A program made the translations under genes and the position numbers. The notes beneath the pieces were generated by a model. The model ran no database searches, was not told where the DNA came from, and saw only the letters and a program-made list of their open reading frames with translations. This document shows, piece after piece, positions 39,501 through 52,345 of a stretch of DNA of 64,000 bases; the first letter of the stretch is position 1, and the number at the start of each line of letters is the position of its first letter. The stretch covers positions 19,328,204-19,392,203 of the forward strand of contig NC_083655.1 in the NCBI RefSeq assembly GCF_963576545.1, read 5' to 3'. The DNA is from Limanda limanda. Taxonomy: Eukaryota; Chordata; Actinopteri; Pleuronectiformes; Pleuronectidae.

Positions 39501-40261
39501 TTACGTCTTCCCCTTCACATCTTTTCTTGACCTTGTGACACATTCCATAGGAGCCAAGGAAAAGTGGTTAGGGGAGGAGATTATTGGGACTTTCCGAACC
39601 CAGCCATCATGTGTATTTAAAGGGAGAAGGATTAGGCCACAGAGGAAGCAGCTGAACTCCAAAAAAAAGAGAAAGGAAATAACCTATAATAGGCCTGAAG
39701 TTTGCCAGAGAGCAGCACAACACCCCACGATGCATTACTGTGAAAAGGTTTAGTGCACTTATTTTTATTTGGTTTAAAGGAACGTGCAGCAACGACAACC
39801 AGGTGTGCGCGCATAGTTTACCTGAAATAAGGAAGTTGACGGAGCCATGTGACTCTCTGAACAACTTTCTTCTGGCAAACCATAGTCATATTGAAAATTC
39901 ACTTTTTTTTAAAATTTAATGCATATTAAATATTTAATACTGCATGCAGTGATTTGAACCTCTCTCTGAGTGAATTTCTATTTCTAGACTGGAAACAGTG
40001 TAGTTACTCACTTGCCAACACCAATAATCCACACTTAGGGTAATAATGACTGAGTGGTCCCCATTTTGAGTTGAGAATTATGTTCATCACTGGTTATTTA
40101 CAGGCTCACAGGACCCGGCTCATTAATGTCATTTTCCTCTGGGTTCTTCACAACAGAAGCAGGAGTCAGGTCAGGCAGTGCAGGTTGATGTTTTGAGGGC
40201 ACAATGATGGAGATAGCGGTGGTTCTCTTAGGTGGGGGAAGCATGCATGTTACCACAGACA
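36561..40261. other. No gene recognised
   Basis: AT-rich, apparently unique; only short chance frames. Confidence 0.5.
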
Positions 40262-40303
40262 CACTACACACATGCACGCGCACACACACACACACACACA
40301 CAC
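40262..40303. repeat. (CA)n microsatellite
   Basis: CA array with CG/TG interruptions on its left side. Confidence 0.9.
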
Positions 40304-42265
40304 GGCACACAAACAGTTCCATAAAAAGCTACCTTGCCATGGCATTCAACTGATGAGTCGTTCATTTTTAATACAGTCATCTCTGGTGTACAAGTTCTGC
40401 CACAAGCGTTTGACAGTAAACTGTTAATCCTGCTCAGGGGTTCACTCCACAGAATGTGATCGAGAATTCACCATCCTCACGCAAATAAATCTCCTATCTC
40501 AACAACTGCTGTGCAGAGGACGTTCTGAACATGGCACTGATGAATGAGTTTTACTGAAGGCAATCAGAAAGAAGAAACAATACTTAACGATATATAACCT
40601 ATTCTGATGCAACCCCGGTTGAACAGGCTTAGTCATGTGGTTTGTGCAAGGGTACATGAAGCCAGTGAAGTCAATACACCTCATAAGTGGCGTAGCATCT
40701 CACTTGTGCTGGGATGTTCAGGTTTTATTTTCCCTTTAAACTGATTGAGGATTTGAGACTTTTCAGTGTTAGGTGTTGCACGCGTTTCACACAAATGCAA
40801 TGCAGCACACCAACATGACATTTATTTTGTGGATGTAAAACACCATGCTTCATTACACTCCAACAGTACTAAAATGCAGGTTACATCAAACTAATAACAT
40901 TGACTTTCTATCATGACATCAGGCCGATGCTTGTATCATGGAGCAGGAGTTATGTCCACAGGCTAGGATCCTAAAAGGTAAAGTCCGCTGACTGATGTGT
41001 CATTCATAAATTGATTTCCAATCTGGGCAAATTTTTCCAGTTGGAACATAACATCAGGAAGTCTTTCAATGTGAACTTGTCAAAGGTTAGACTTTGGTTA
41101 ACTGTGTGTCCACCTCTCACCTTGCTCACATCTTGTTTACAGCGTCCACATTCCAACTTCAGAGCTCATGGACCCACCAAAGTCTGAACAACCACTTGGC
41201 ACCTTCCAAGGAGCATATAATTACACAGTGACGTTGGTAAATAACCATTAAAGTGGTCTCTTTGGCTTTCTTTGATGCACAAGTAGCAGTTTGGCATGTA
41301 CGCAGAGTGCAGAGGGCAACAAGCATGAATGAGTGTTGGTGTCGGCAGCAGCCAATTTGTTGCCCTACAGAAACGCAATAAGTACACACAGCTATGCCCT
41401 GAGGATAAGCATGTCAGTCAGTCACCTTTAATGAATAACTGTACATAAACATGGACGACCTAACCGGTCCCAAAAGTGATGCCATATTATCTTGATTGCC
41501 TCTCAATTGGCTACAGTGCAGGTTATAAACCCTGCCCTCTCCGTGTTAGCAGATGCTACGCGCCAAACGAATATTTCCAAAAGGGGGTTGCTGCAATTTC
41601 AGACAGTTCATATCTCGCTAATGTAGTGCAAGTTGTCAAAGGATGCGATTGGTTTTATGAGTTGATATTTTTATAAAAACAGGCAAATATGTCATGATTG
41701 ACGCCTGGGACTGCCTTGGGATTGTTAGGACGGGTGTATGAGGTCTGACCTCAATACTGCAGCTCCACTCTTTGATTTCTACTGTGTGGACACTACTGGG
41801 TAAGATGGGGCCGTCATTATCCCAGCAAGTTTGACTTTGACTGGCATTGTCCATACACCACTGCTCTGCTTATAGCTTAACTTAATCACATGGGTACATG
41901 ACTGGGTTTGTAACACTGCATCGTACTGTATATAATGCTCTCAATGATATGATGGGCATTAGTTGTGAAGTACTGTGCATTCACATGCTTCTTGGAAGAT
42001 TTGGTGTTTTCACGGGCACTGATGCCAGAATGTGGGAAAAACAAGACTCAAAGCATTTTTAGAGTTTGAACAGCACCTTAACTTCCCTTTCGAAAAGTTG
42101 CATAGTAACAAAGAGCAGCGAGAAAGGGTCTGGTATGACAGACATAATTCAAAATGTGCACGGTAGTCATAAAAATGTCTGTATTTTATAAATGAGTCTG
42201 GTGTTAGGCATGTGTGAGAGATGGAGATGCTGTTTGAAAGAGACAAAAGTGATACATAGAACAGA
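40304..42265. other. No gene recognised
   Basis: Nothing identified. Confidence 0.5.
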
Positions 42266-42325
42266 TTTAAGTCAATTCAATTTGTATTGGGCCAAATCGT
42301 AATATAGCCTATATTATCTCAACTA
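42266..42325. repeat. Short fragment of a dispersed repeat (GTCAATTCAATTTGTATTGG)
   Basis: The 'CAATTCAATTTGTATTGGGCCAAATCG' pattern resembles the start of a common fish repeat (ATTTATTTGTATAGCGCCAA). Only about 60 bp remains. Confidence 0.4.
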
Positions 42326-42429
42326 GAAGCAGTTGTGCAATCATCCTATTCAAGCTCTGTCAGACTGTTTGTTATAATGAAAATGATGGTAATATTTATA
42401 GAAGTAATGATGAGAGACACTTGCAGAAT

Positions 42430-42492
42430 GAGTCAGAGAGCGATAGAGACAGAGAGAAAAAGAGAGAGATAGAAAGAAAGAGATAGAGAGAA
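42430..42492. repeat. GA-rich low-complexity tract
   Basis: Irregular GA/GAAA/GATA repeats. Confidence 0.8.
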
Positions 42493-43310
42493 TATGGGAG
42501 GGGGAAAAAACAAACACATAGTTAGTGAGGTGAAGTAAAGTACATAAGATAAAAGAGAAACAATTTTAAGTCTCACCCTAAATGTAGAGATAGTGTCTGC
42601 CTCCAGAACCCAGAGTGGGAGTTCACATTAAAAGCTATCTGGAGGTAACTTTCAGAGTGGTTCCAACTTGAGATCGCATTCACATGAATGTTTCCTGTCA
42701 TTTGTCAGATACCACATGAAAGCACAAATACACCAATTAATCACACCATTAAAACCAGTTACCAGTTTTGATGATCGGTGAAATTAGTCGTAAAAGAAAT
42801 CATTGTTGGATGTTGGAGATCAAGGATACAACCATGTCCTGGAAACAATACATATATTTTCAACTCAAGTATTATATTGCTGCTAAGATTTTTTATTCGC
42901 AGTGCAACAGCTTCAACACATTTACCAACAAAGTTCCAACAACTTGCTTTAAAAATAAAGTCCCACCTGTTTGGCTCTCTCTTCTGGACACAGTATCTGC
43001 CCTTGGCACAGAAATCCCACACAGATGGGAATGTTGCTTGCACAGGTCGACACTGCAAAAATAGTTTTGACTATCTTATTTTGCCAAGGACAGTTAAGCG
43101 GATGGGACAGAGAGAATACGCAGGTCGAGTTTTATTTTTGAATCAAAGAATGAAGAACACAGAGAAATTGCTTTACCAAACATTTTGGTAATTACCTCAA
43201 TTATTGTGAATTGCAGAACTCATTAAAATATTGGTGGAATAATTAAAGTTGATTACACATTTTCATCCTGGAGTTCTTGTATTTAATCAAGTAATGTTAA
43301 TAGGAAAATT
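42493..43310. other. No gene recognised; locally stop-poor
   Basis: Between 42759 and 43191 three frames on both strands stay open for 98-137 codons. None shows a recognisable domain, and simultaneous openness argues for chance. Confidence 0.5.
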
Positions 43311-43502
43311 AGAGCTTTTATAGAGTGCTTTTCCAATCTGACTCACAGTACCAGTCACAGTTACACAACACAGTCAGTGCGTCTATACACAATGCTTATT
43401 TTATTACACCATTCATACACCCACTGTCCTCGGGGGCAGGGATTGAACCAAGGAACTTCTGGTTAGTGGACGGCCCTCTCTACCTCCTGAGCCACAACCG
43501 AT
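43311..43502 (+). repeat. Interspersed repeat, same family, right half best preserved
   Basis: It keeps 'CAGTGCGTCTATACACAATG' and the right-end phrase 'TCCTGAGCCACAACCG', preceded by 'GGGATTGAACC'. The latter superficially resembles a tRNA-type box but belongs to the repeat. Confidence 0.65.
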
Positions 43503-44827
43503 TTTCCCAAGACATTTTTGAGTGGCAGGGTAAAATGATAGAAATATGAATTACTTCCCAATTCACACTTTCATCCCTTAAAAATTTAACTGATGAATAC
43601 ACTTTAAAGTTATCCCTGTGACACAGTCTTTGGAATTTCTCAGCTAAATGTTTAGGATGTCACTTCCGTTTCTGCTGACGACAACACGGTCTGCATTTGA
43701 ATGTGATAGCCCGACGTATCATCCGATGGCCTTCTGCTGGTTTGCCACATACACTCCTTTATCGCTCTCTTCTGCTCTGTGATTGATCTCTGTTGTCAAA
43801 GTACTTTATATCTGTTGTCAGCAAAATGAAGAGGTGATTGGCTGTCCATTTGTCCACAAAGTCAGTCTGAAGCACTGGACTTGTGAAGGTTATCAACTCA
43901 CAGAAAATCTAAGGCATACATCGACTTTCAGTCAAAGTCGCAAAGTTGCAGGCCTTATCTGATAATGTCAAATCAAGTCTCAAGTCGTCACATTCTTGAC
44001 TCTGTCCCTCTGACTCAAAAGCAAGTAATGTGGCAGAGGTCCACATCTATAGACAGTGGTTAGTGTTAATTCACTTTTCTCAAAACAAAACAATAGGACT
44101 GGTCCCTGGAAGCTTGAAGTTCAATGATAGTCTCAGACTGCAGAGGATCAAACTTCAATCGCATGGTCAGACAAAGGCTTCAGGCTTCTCTGTCTGGTGG
44201 GGTTTTATTCTCTGATGTTGGGAGGCAGCAGTGAAAATCAATTGGTCAAATTTTTTTCATTATTATTATCATTATTATTATTACAATTTTCGAAAGAGGA
44301 ACCCAGTAGCTGAGTCCTTCTCTCCTGACCTCCTCCACAAAGGAGAGTGGCACAGCTGAGAATGCTCCAGAGTCCTCTCTATCCCCTCTGCTCATCTCTC
44401 CCCATGTCTCCGACCAAAGCCACGTGCCCATGTCGGGAAGATATAAAATGCAAGATAAAACAGAAACGAATGCTGTCACTGAGCCTGGAGGCTCTATGAA
44501 AATGACTGATAGGCTTTCATCATGAGGAAGAACTCCCTTCTCTGGTCTGAAATGCTCAGTAAACTCTAAACTTTTGATGTGAGAATGTGACAGTATAAAA
44601 TGGGGTCGGAGTTGGTCTATGGGAAAACACATAGTGTGGACGGCTCTTGTGACTGCATGATTGGTTCATTATCCTGCTGGCCCAAGGCTAAACTGAATAA
44701 ATGATGGCAGTTATAGACTGTACTTGAGCCAGGTGGGGTGCTGGAAACACTTATTAAACCATTTTTAGACACCTACGTGTACTGGTATAATTTATTTTGG
44801 ACTCTTTGACCTTTGGTCTTTTTTTAC
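43503..44827. other. No gene recognised
   Basis: A 128-codon minus frame at 44246-44632 ends in an ATT-repeat-derived isoleucine run and is not recognisable. Confidence 0.5.
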
Positions 44828-45104
44828 AGCCAGTGGCCGGAGGCATTAGGTTTACAGGTTGTTTGCCTGTTCATCCCATTTTTATGAGTGAGATATCTTA
44901 AGAATGGCCTGAGGGAATGTCTCTTCAAATTTGGAATACACATTCACTTCCACTCAAACATGATTCGATTTTGGTGACCAAAGGTCAAAAGGTGAAGGTC
45001 ATATGAGCGCTCAAAACATGTTTTACCTCTTGATTGTGATATATATCTAAAGACTGCCTTGAGGGAATGTCCAACTCTTGATCAGTTATTATTTCCACCC
45101 AAAA
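44828..45104 (+). repeat. Fragment of a dispersed teleost repeat (GGCCGGAGGCATTA start)
   Basis: It contains the repeated phrases GATATCTTAAGAATGGCCTGAGGGAATGT-like and 'GGTGACCAAAGGTCAAAAGG', the internal tandem style of a high-copy fish repeat. The subunit 'TTGAGGGAATGTC' recurs at about 45058. It is non-coding and appears interrupted at 45105 by the 490-bp direct repeat block, with its likely other end at 45628-45712. Confidence 0.6.
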
Positions 45105-45594
45105 ACTGACCAAGATTACTGCACTGCTCTATTTCACATTAAAAAGGATCACAATATAAATTATTCTGCATACATCATGTTTTAGCTGCACACTAACGGT
45201 ACATTCAATTCCACATGCAGCAGCACAATCAAACATTTGCTGTTTAAATAATTAAGTCTCAATATTAGACTTCAAAACCCGGGAACCTGCTTTGACTCAA
45301 ACTGATCAAGTTAAATCAATAAAGTCACGTTAAACAACACATCGGGCTCAGTTGTGAAACTTTCTATTGTTGCTGGAGCATCACATCATTTCTGAACACA
45401 AGAGTAAAACGGATGAATATTATTTAGCAGTCAGCTCGTTTGTGGCCCATTTCTTTTAACAGATGCTTTCCTCCTAATGTTCCTTCTCACTCCTGACTCC
45501 AAATGGGACCATAATTGGTGCAATTGGACAGACTGTGAGAGGACTACAACTGTGTTCTTAGATACAACAGGTAGTCTGTAAAATAACAATAATT
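45105..45594 (+). repeat. Direct repeat block, copy 1 (490 bp)
   Basis: It begins ACTGACCAAGATTACTGCAC and ends around AAAATAACAATAATT, and recurs in the same orientation at 48791-49296. The copies differ by scattered substitutions plus two indels. Copy 1 has about 10 extra bases near 45280 (CCCGGGAACC region) and lacks about 26 bases present in copy 2 near 49220. Pieces of another fish repeat lie on both sides of copy 1 (44828-45104 and 45628-45712), suggesting the block inserted into it. No coding content recognised. Confidence 0.92.
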
Positions 45595-45627
45595 GTTATT
45601 ATTTAGACTAAACAGCTACCTCATATA

Positions 45628-45712
45628 TTTCAGTGGTCAAAGGTAAGAAAATCAACACATTTATGAAGATGGAAACTGCACTGGTTGGTGGAGGCGTACA
45701 ACCACAGTGCCG
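45628..45712 (+). repeat. Probable terminal fragment of the same teleost repeat
   Basis: It contains CAGTGGTCAAAGGTAAG followed by 'CTGGTTGGTGGAGGCGTACA', which I recognise as the other end of the family fragment at 44828-45104. The 490-bp block separates the two. Confidence 0.5.
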
Positions 45713-45754
45713 TATTTCTAGTTTTACCCCGAACACATCACAGTTCTTTTTTGT

Positions 45755-45981
<227 letters not shown>

Positions 45982-47528
45982 CAATTTGTACGAAAATGAT
46001 TAAGTATTATTAACTGCTAGAACAGAACTCTATGACAATTAGTATGCAGTACATAATGTATTTGGAGCCAAGCTATCATGTCTCTAATCAATGTACCAAC
46101 AACAAGCTTGTTCGACATTAGCCATGACTCTGCAGAAGTGACTAACGCTGCACACTGCATTCAAAAAGATCAAACACACAAGATCAAGGTTGTTGGCGGA
46201 TTTGAAGCCACGTGTTGCAGTTGCAGAACATCAGGGCATGATGGGATATGCCTGGCTCTCATTTGATCTAAGAGCTGATAGGTTGATATTTTACAGATTC
46301 TACAGATCATTTTTGTATGATTGGAAAAATTTGGATATTATTAGTCAGGGTGCACTATGATCTTTTATTCTACAAAGGCTTAGGGTAAGCTTGAGCTTAT
46401 TTTACAAATATTCTGCATTGAGTGTTTCAGTCTCCAACATGAATATTGTAATTGTCATGAAGGTGTGATGTAACGATTCTGAAAACGACATATCATCTAT
46501 CAGAAACACATGTGCTGTATAAGGGTATCTATATGTAGGACCACGGAATATCTGAGGAAGGACTGGAAATGTTCCTTTATATATGCAAATGAAAACGGAA
46601 ACAGATTTCCCACTGCTGACTGACCCCTGAATTTGTGATATGAATAGGAAAATATAATGTAATATCTGTTTCTGAATTCGCACTGGCCGTATTTGTCATC
46701 CAGGCGAGACACTGCAAGTGTAACAGAGCACATGCGAGCAAGGGGAGGGTGTTTCAAAGTCATGTATCCCCATCTGGCATGCCAGAGGAGTTAGAGGCCT
46801 CTACAGGCTTTGAAGTCATATAATACTTAAGACACAGGATGAGATGGAAGATGATCTGGAGCCAAAAAATAATAGAGACACACTTCCCTGCGGTAACAAA
46901 GCTCCTTTTTGCCCAGCACAAGGCTTCTGTTCCCATGTTTGCTGGCACAGCCATTTCCATGATGTGTCTTTACGCCTTCTGTTGTCAAAAGGTGTTGCAT
47001 TTACAGTCAACGTTGAGAATTCCAGACAGATCGACATGCCCTGCTGGAAACCAATCACAGATTTTATAATATCGCATATTTTCCGAATGTGCTTGGTGCA
47101 ATTGACTGCCCTCGTGTTCAGATTGTATCACTGTGAGAAAATGAGCACATATACTGAGATATATTCCAGCAGGTTCCAATGCTTGCATTTGGGGAATTAC
47201 AGAGGGGGTAGAAAAGCTATCCCAAGTATGAACCCTCCCCAATCCTGTTAGGGCCCTTATCACTCCACTTCCGTTTTGAGTGACACTCAATTTGAAGTGT
47301 CAGTGATGTGATGGAAAGGGCCACTCACAGGTGAGGATCTGAGGTGGAAGAGAATCCGAATTGCAACTCTGGGATGCACTCTGCTCCATCATCAATTCAC
47401 GATGCCATTCTCCATCACCAGCAAGCTGTAGCCACAGATAGTCTAGCCTTTAGCGCAATTATAGATTTGAAGTTTCCCACAATGTGATATTTACAACACT
47501 GAATCAATGCAAAATGAAAAGATTGCCA
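45982..47528. other. No gene recognised
   Basis: Overlapping frames of 76-135 codons at 46816-47290 on both strands match no family I know. Confidence 0.5.
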
Positions 47529-47940
47529 AAGCAACATGAGCACACGGGTTTAAAATCAAAATCCACAGTGCTATAAAAAAGGCTATGGGCACTTTACTGC
47601 TAACATTTTTAGTGTGTAGGCTGAAGTAGTTTTAGTTTTTTTTAAGTAGTTTAAATATTGGGTGTGGACCACGCAGAAGTACAATTAAATGAAGTTGACA
47701 CTGATTGGTTGAAATAACACACTGAAACACTCCAGCAATCAGGCCCCATCAGTGCAGCTACTACCCCCACTGAGCAAGGAGTTTTTGGGGTACAAAATGA
47801 TTTTGATTTAAGTTGTAAACTTTCCTTTGCAGTAGAAACACGGCTTATGACAGTGGCCACATGCTGACGTACATTTGAACAAGGGAGGAAGTATTTTGTC
47901 AGTAATCAAAGTACTAAACAATTGGCATTTTGACATAGTT
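47529..47940 (+). repeat. Left arm of a 412-bp inverted duplication
   Basis: The reverse complement of this block is found at 50274-50685 with the same length and, by eye, only about one or two mismatches (for example CCACGC here against the complement of GCATGG there). The 69-codon translation readable on the minus strand here equals that on the plus strand of the other arm. It resembles no known protein, so it is not called a gene. The arms have no clear terminal repeats or TSDs. Similarity outside the arms is weak or absent. Confidence 0.93.
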
Positions 47941-48533
47941 AGACATGACCTGAGTATAGAGTCCGGAGAATTGGGTCCAGACTTTACCTGCAGTTTGATT
48001 TTCACACATGCACAACAGCCAAACGCTGGTCAGCCAGCCTGAAGAGTGGAAGATGTGCACTACCTGCTTTTAAGGTTTATGCATACAGCGAGCAAAATGT
48101 CACAGAACTGAATGTGGAGGAAAAGCATCGATACTGTCCCGGTAAAAGTTGGACTCATTAAGTGTTTCATGACTAAATTGAAGTAGTGATATCACAATTC
48201 TGTTAGTGGAGTGGGATTGAAACCGTTGTAAGGACACCTTCATATTGTGATCTGTAGTACAACAGAGGAGTGTTTGACTGTTAATATTCAGTTAGGGGTC
48301 AGAATTTAGGGCTAGAGAATGGATTGTATGAATAGTGGTCCCCACTTATACGGAAACACAGTTATGTGACACAGAGAGAGAACAATAATGTGTGACTCAC
48401 TATAGTCACACTGCACTGTGATCATCAGGGAAAAAAGGACTTATGTAAACAATAACTTCAAGACTAATTACATCTGCCAACTAGGCCAGTGGCGGCATTC
48501 ACTACAATAAGTGGTGCAGTACAAATATTTGGC

Positions 48534-48535
<2 letters not shown>
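47941..48535. other. No gene recognised (inside the inverted-duplication spacer)
   Basis: Ordinary sequence leading to the AT array. Confidence 0.5.

Positions 48536-48591
<56 letters not shown>
48536..48591. repeat. (AT)n microsatellite, about 56 bp
   Basis: Pure AT run; the 64-codon frame crossing it is an artefact. Confidence 0.95.
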
Positions 48592-48594
<3 letters not shown>

Positions 48595-48790
48595 TCCTGA
48601 GTGGACCACTTTACCATTTAAATACCTATATTTTCACAACTGCGCTAATAACTGCATCAGCAGGTAAACACATGTATCCATAGTGGTCATTGGAGTAATT
48701 AATAATCAAGTGTTTGATAGATTTCAGAAAATTCCCCCTGTGATATTTTTACACATCAGAGATTAATGATGTTATGTTCATAACCCATAC

Positions 48791-49296
48791 ACTGACCAAG
48801 ATTACTGCACTGCTCTATTTCACATTCAAAAGGATCACAATATAAATTATTCTGCATACATCATGTTTTAGCTGCACACTAACGGTACATTCAATTCAAC
48901 ATGAAGCAGCACAATCAAACATTTACTGTTTAAATAGTTAAGTCTCGATATTAGACTTCAAAACTGCTTTGACTCAAACTGATCAAGTTGAATCAATAAA
49001 GTCACGTTAAACAACACATCGGGCTCAGTTTGAAACTCTCTATTGTTGCTGGAGCATCACATCATTTCTGAACACAAGAGTAAAACGGATGCATCTTATT
49101 AAGCAGTCAGCTCGTTTGTGGCCCATTTCTTTTAATAGATGTTTTCCTCCTAATTTCCCTTCTCACTCCTGACTCCAAATGGCACCATAATTGGTGCAAT
49201 TGTACAGACTGTGAGAGGACTAATCCTTGTGCACCTTTCAGAGGGCTCCAACTGTGTTCTTAGATACAACAGGTAGTCTGTAAAATAACAATAATT
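48791..49296 (+). repeat. Direct repeat block, copy 2 (506 bp)
   Basis: Same-orientation copy of 45105-45594, 3686 bp downstream, mostly identical by eye. It lies in the spacer between the arms of the 412-bp inverted duplication. The flanks do not match those of copy 1, which argues against a simple tandem duplication of a larger unit. Confidence 0.92.
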
Positions 49297-50273
49297 ATTT
49301 ACTTATAATGCTGACAGAAACACACTCTGGTTAAGCTCTTTAAACACCACCCCTATGCTAGGGTCCTATGTACTTAGTCTATTCCACAAACTTCTAAGGA
49401 AATCTATTTACACCCGGAAAGTCCTACTGGGCCTTCGATTGTTGGAGAACTCCAACATTTTATTACGACTGATCAATCGCCGGAATTGCTCATAAAATGC
49501 GTTTCCCTAATTTAAGTAGCTAGTGCCTTTCTCCACCACTGACTCAATAAACCCATTCGCAAGCAGTGAATCAGAATCAACAGCAGCACGGTTTGAATCT
49601 CCTCCATGTCTACTGTTGTAATGGAGCTTGATTGGTCTTGCAACCAAAAATAAATAAAAACGGTGCACTGATGGGGAAGACTGAACAACTGCACACGTTC
49701 CAGGTCCGTGTTGTCAAAATGTGACATACAACACTGTTAATTACTTCATATTGCATATTCATTTCTACCACTAATCCACACCCTTCTGCTGGCTTGACAG
49801 GCACATGACCCACCACTCCAAGTCCCTGGACCAAACCAGCTAGAAAGAGAAAAGAAAAAATATTGGAGTTATGTCGTCAAGAGTTGCTTAATGTATTTTT
49901 ACAGGGGGTAAATGCTTGTTTCAGTGGTTAAGCTGCCAGCCAATTTACCTGCTGCCGGTTGTACTGACGAGTGCTATAGAAGTACTATTTACTCAATTGC
50001 TTTATTTTCTGTAACAAACCAATTTTCTTGATGTCCTCTGGAGAACATTGCTGTTGCATAATCTTTAGGGCTTGAGCTCAAACCACAGCAAAGCCCACAA
50101 GGTTTGTGCTCGGCTGATTGAGGACGACTTCATGCTCTCAGACCAGAGAGGGGATAGATAAATTCAATTGCTTTTTCTCCTGCCCCACAAAGAGTCTGAC
50201 ATTTACGACTATCAGAAGGGATTTGTCAATCAAATTTAAAGTTATAAAGTTGGGTCTAGGACTTTTTATCTAA
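49297..50273. other. No gene recognised (inside the inverted-duplication spacer)
   Basis: Nothing identified. Confidence 0.5.
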
Positions 50274-50685
50274 AACTATGTCAAAATGCCAATTGTTTAG
50301 TACTTTGATTACTGACAAAATACTTCCTCCCTTGTTCAAATGTACGTCAGCATGTGGCCACTGTCATAAGCCGTGTTTCTACTGCAAAGGAAAGTTTACA
50401 ACTTAAATCAAAATCATTTTGTACCCCAAAAACTCCTTGCTCAGTGGGGGTAGTAGCTGCACTGATGGGGCCTGATTGCTGGAGTGTTTCAGTGTGTTAT
50501 TTCAACCAATCAGTGTCAACTTCATTTAATTGTACTTCTGCATGGTCCACACCCAATATTTAAACTACTTAAAAAAAACTAAAACTACTTCAGCCTACAC
50601 ACTAAAAATGTTAGCAGTAAAGTGCCCATAGCCTTTTTTATAGCACTGTGGATTTTGATTTTAAACCCGTGTGCTCATGTTGCTT
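50274..50685 (-). repeat. Right arm of the 412-bp inverted duplication
   Basis: Near-identical reverse complement of 47529-47940, separated from it by 2333 bp. Such arms could fold as a large stem-loop or invert the intervening segment by recombination. Confidence 0.93.
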
Positions 50686-51953
50686 CGGCTGCTGGATTCA
50701 GCTGTGCTACTACTCAAGCCTTTCCAAGTCACATGTCAGAATCCTGTTCGATATACAGGGGATATGCTTACGGTTCAATTCAAGTTTACACATGCATAGG
50801 ATCAGGTGTTCAGATGTGGGAAAAGGCTGGTTTATTTTTTCCATCTTGAAAATTGGAGGAATGTGACAGTTCAGTTAATGCATTTGATGGGCCAAGAGCC
50901 AAGCATTGGCTCGGAATACGCTGACGGCCATTTAGGTGTTTGCTGTCAATGTGTGTTTCAGTCTGTGATAAACTAATTAAATTAAGTACAAACTGGAATA
51001 TCTTTACAGACAGTGTTCACTTTAGGAGGAGACAGGAGGGAATCTGAAATGACATTTACACCAGCGCGTCTCCATTCTGCCTGCCTGTCTCTCTGACCCA
51101 AAATAAATTGCCGACCACAAAAAGGAAAATGCATTATTACAGAGTTCAGTGCAAGTAGATGGTGGTGGCATCCAACTAGGGGCTATTTTCTCTGCCCGGC
51201 CCACTCTTCATACATCTGTGACTAACTCATTGAGACAAGACATCTCCCGTCATGCATATTCAGTGGGCATCAATCTCAACAATCCTCTCACTCTGAGGCT
51301 CTCTCCCCTTCTGCTCACGGAAGTTGGGCTTTGTCAATACCAATGAGAGCAAACTCAAGAAATCCTTGGGGGGCGGGGGGGTTGCTTCATGTGTTTTAAG
51401 CTTCCCTCTTCCTCTCTGCCCTTCCCTCCTCTTATTTTCCCTCCAAATTCCATTAAACATTTTGAAAATTTGATGTCTGGTCGTGGCATCTGGGGACCGA
51501 AGTTTAGACAGAAGTGCTGCTTAATGACTCAAATGGTGTGAGGTTGAGTTTGGGTGAGCAGTTGGAGAAAATAATTATTCTGTCTGCTGAAGTCAGCCGA
51601 ATGAGGCCAACCCCCCCCCCCCCCCCCTCCAGTGTATCCAGATGTTGCATATTGTTAGCAGTGTAAAGGCTTGAATTATATATTACAACAGTAAGCATTT
51701 CGACTGCTGCTTCAGCTGCTGCTCTCACAAATGCTGATCCCTAATTACACATTAAGGCATTAGCCCTATCTTACTTCAAACCTTTAAGCCTCTCTCATGT
51801 CAGCCTGTGTGCAACTGAAATACTGCTACAATGGAAAAGACAAATTAAGAGAAATTAATTATACAGATTTATAGTAAACATACTTAAATAGGAGAAAACA
51901 GAACTGTGACTGGTATTGGACTGTTGAGGAATACGTTTCAACTTGTTTTAACC
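50686..51953. other. No gene recognised; poly-C at 51611
   Basis: A short G-rich run lies at about 51367-51381. No coding signal. Confidence 0.5.
51611..51627. repeat. 17-base poly-C run
   Basis: Uninterrupted C17 followed by TCC. Confidence 0.9.
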
Positions 51954-52345
51954 CCTTGTGGACGTATGTCGCGAATTCGCCTCTAACCCCTTCCGGTCTG
52001 AGTGCCGCCGAGGTGATGATTGTATCCCACTAATGCCTGATGGTGCAGATACTACACATACCTAGGAAGGTATTGGAAGCACTCTGCCGCTCTCTAGTGG
52101 TCGGAGTGGATAAAACATACGGTGGCGGAAGTGCAGCTTCGGAGACTGTGTAGATTTAGCCTGCTACATGTAGGGATTTGAGCAAATTTGAGTAAGTTGT
52201 GCTAAAATAAAAAATACATACCAGCTCATTGGTTGCTTCTTATGCTAATATATATTGAAATATACTTCATGTGATGAAAATTGATGATGTAATTAGCAGA
52301 TTTCGATTTGTAGCGAATTCGCTACATCAGGCACTTGGGGCTAAA
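51954..52345. mobile_element. Possible piggyBac-like terminal fragment
   Basis: TTAACCCCTTGTGGACGTAT begins with the TTAA preferred by piggyBac elements and a CCC-type terminus. The palindrome GCGAATTCGC occurs at 51971-51980 and again at 52312-52323, where it extends to 16 bp. No reciprocal end GGGGTTAA was found downstream, so this is a weak call. Confidence 0.3.

Noticed and set aside
42759..43191. Three overlapping frames of 98-137 codons
   Set aside because: Different frames and strands with no domain similarity; no splice or start context.
43436..43502. GGGATTGAACC phrase resembling a tRNA T-arm
   Set aside because: Part of the dispersed repeat seen also at 55641-55867; no cloverleaf can be formed.
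44246..44632. 128-codon minus-strand frame
   Set aside because: Ends in an ATT-repeat-coded isoleucine run and has no recognisable domain.
46816..47290. Overlapping frames up to 135 codons on both strands
   Set aside because: No recognisable domain, and simultaneous open frames on both strands suggest chance lack of stops.
47651..47860. Identical 69-codon frames in both inverted arms (also 50354-50563)
   Set aside because: Identity reflects recent duplication of the DNA, not protein constraint; the translation resembles no known family.
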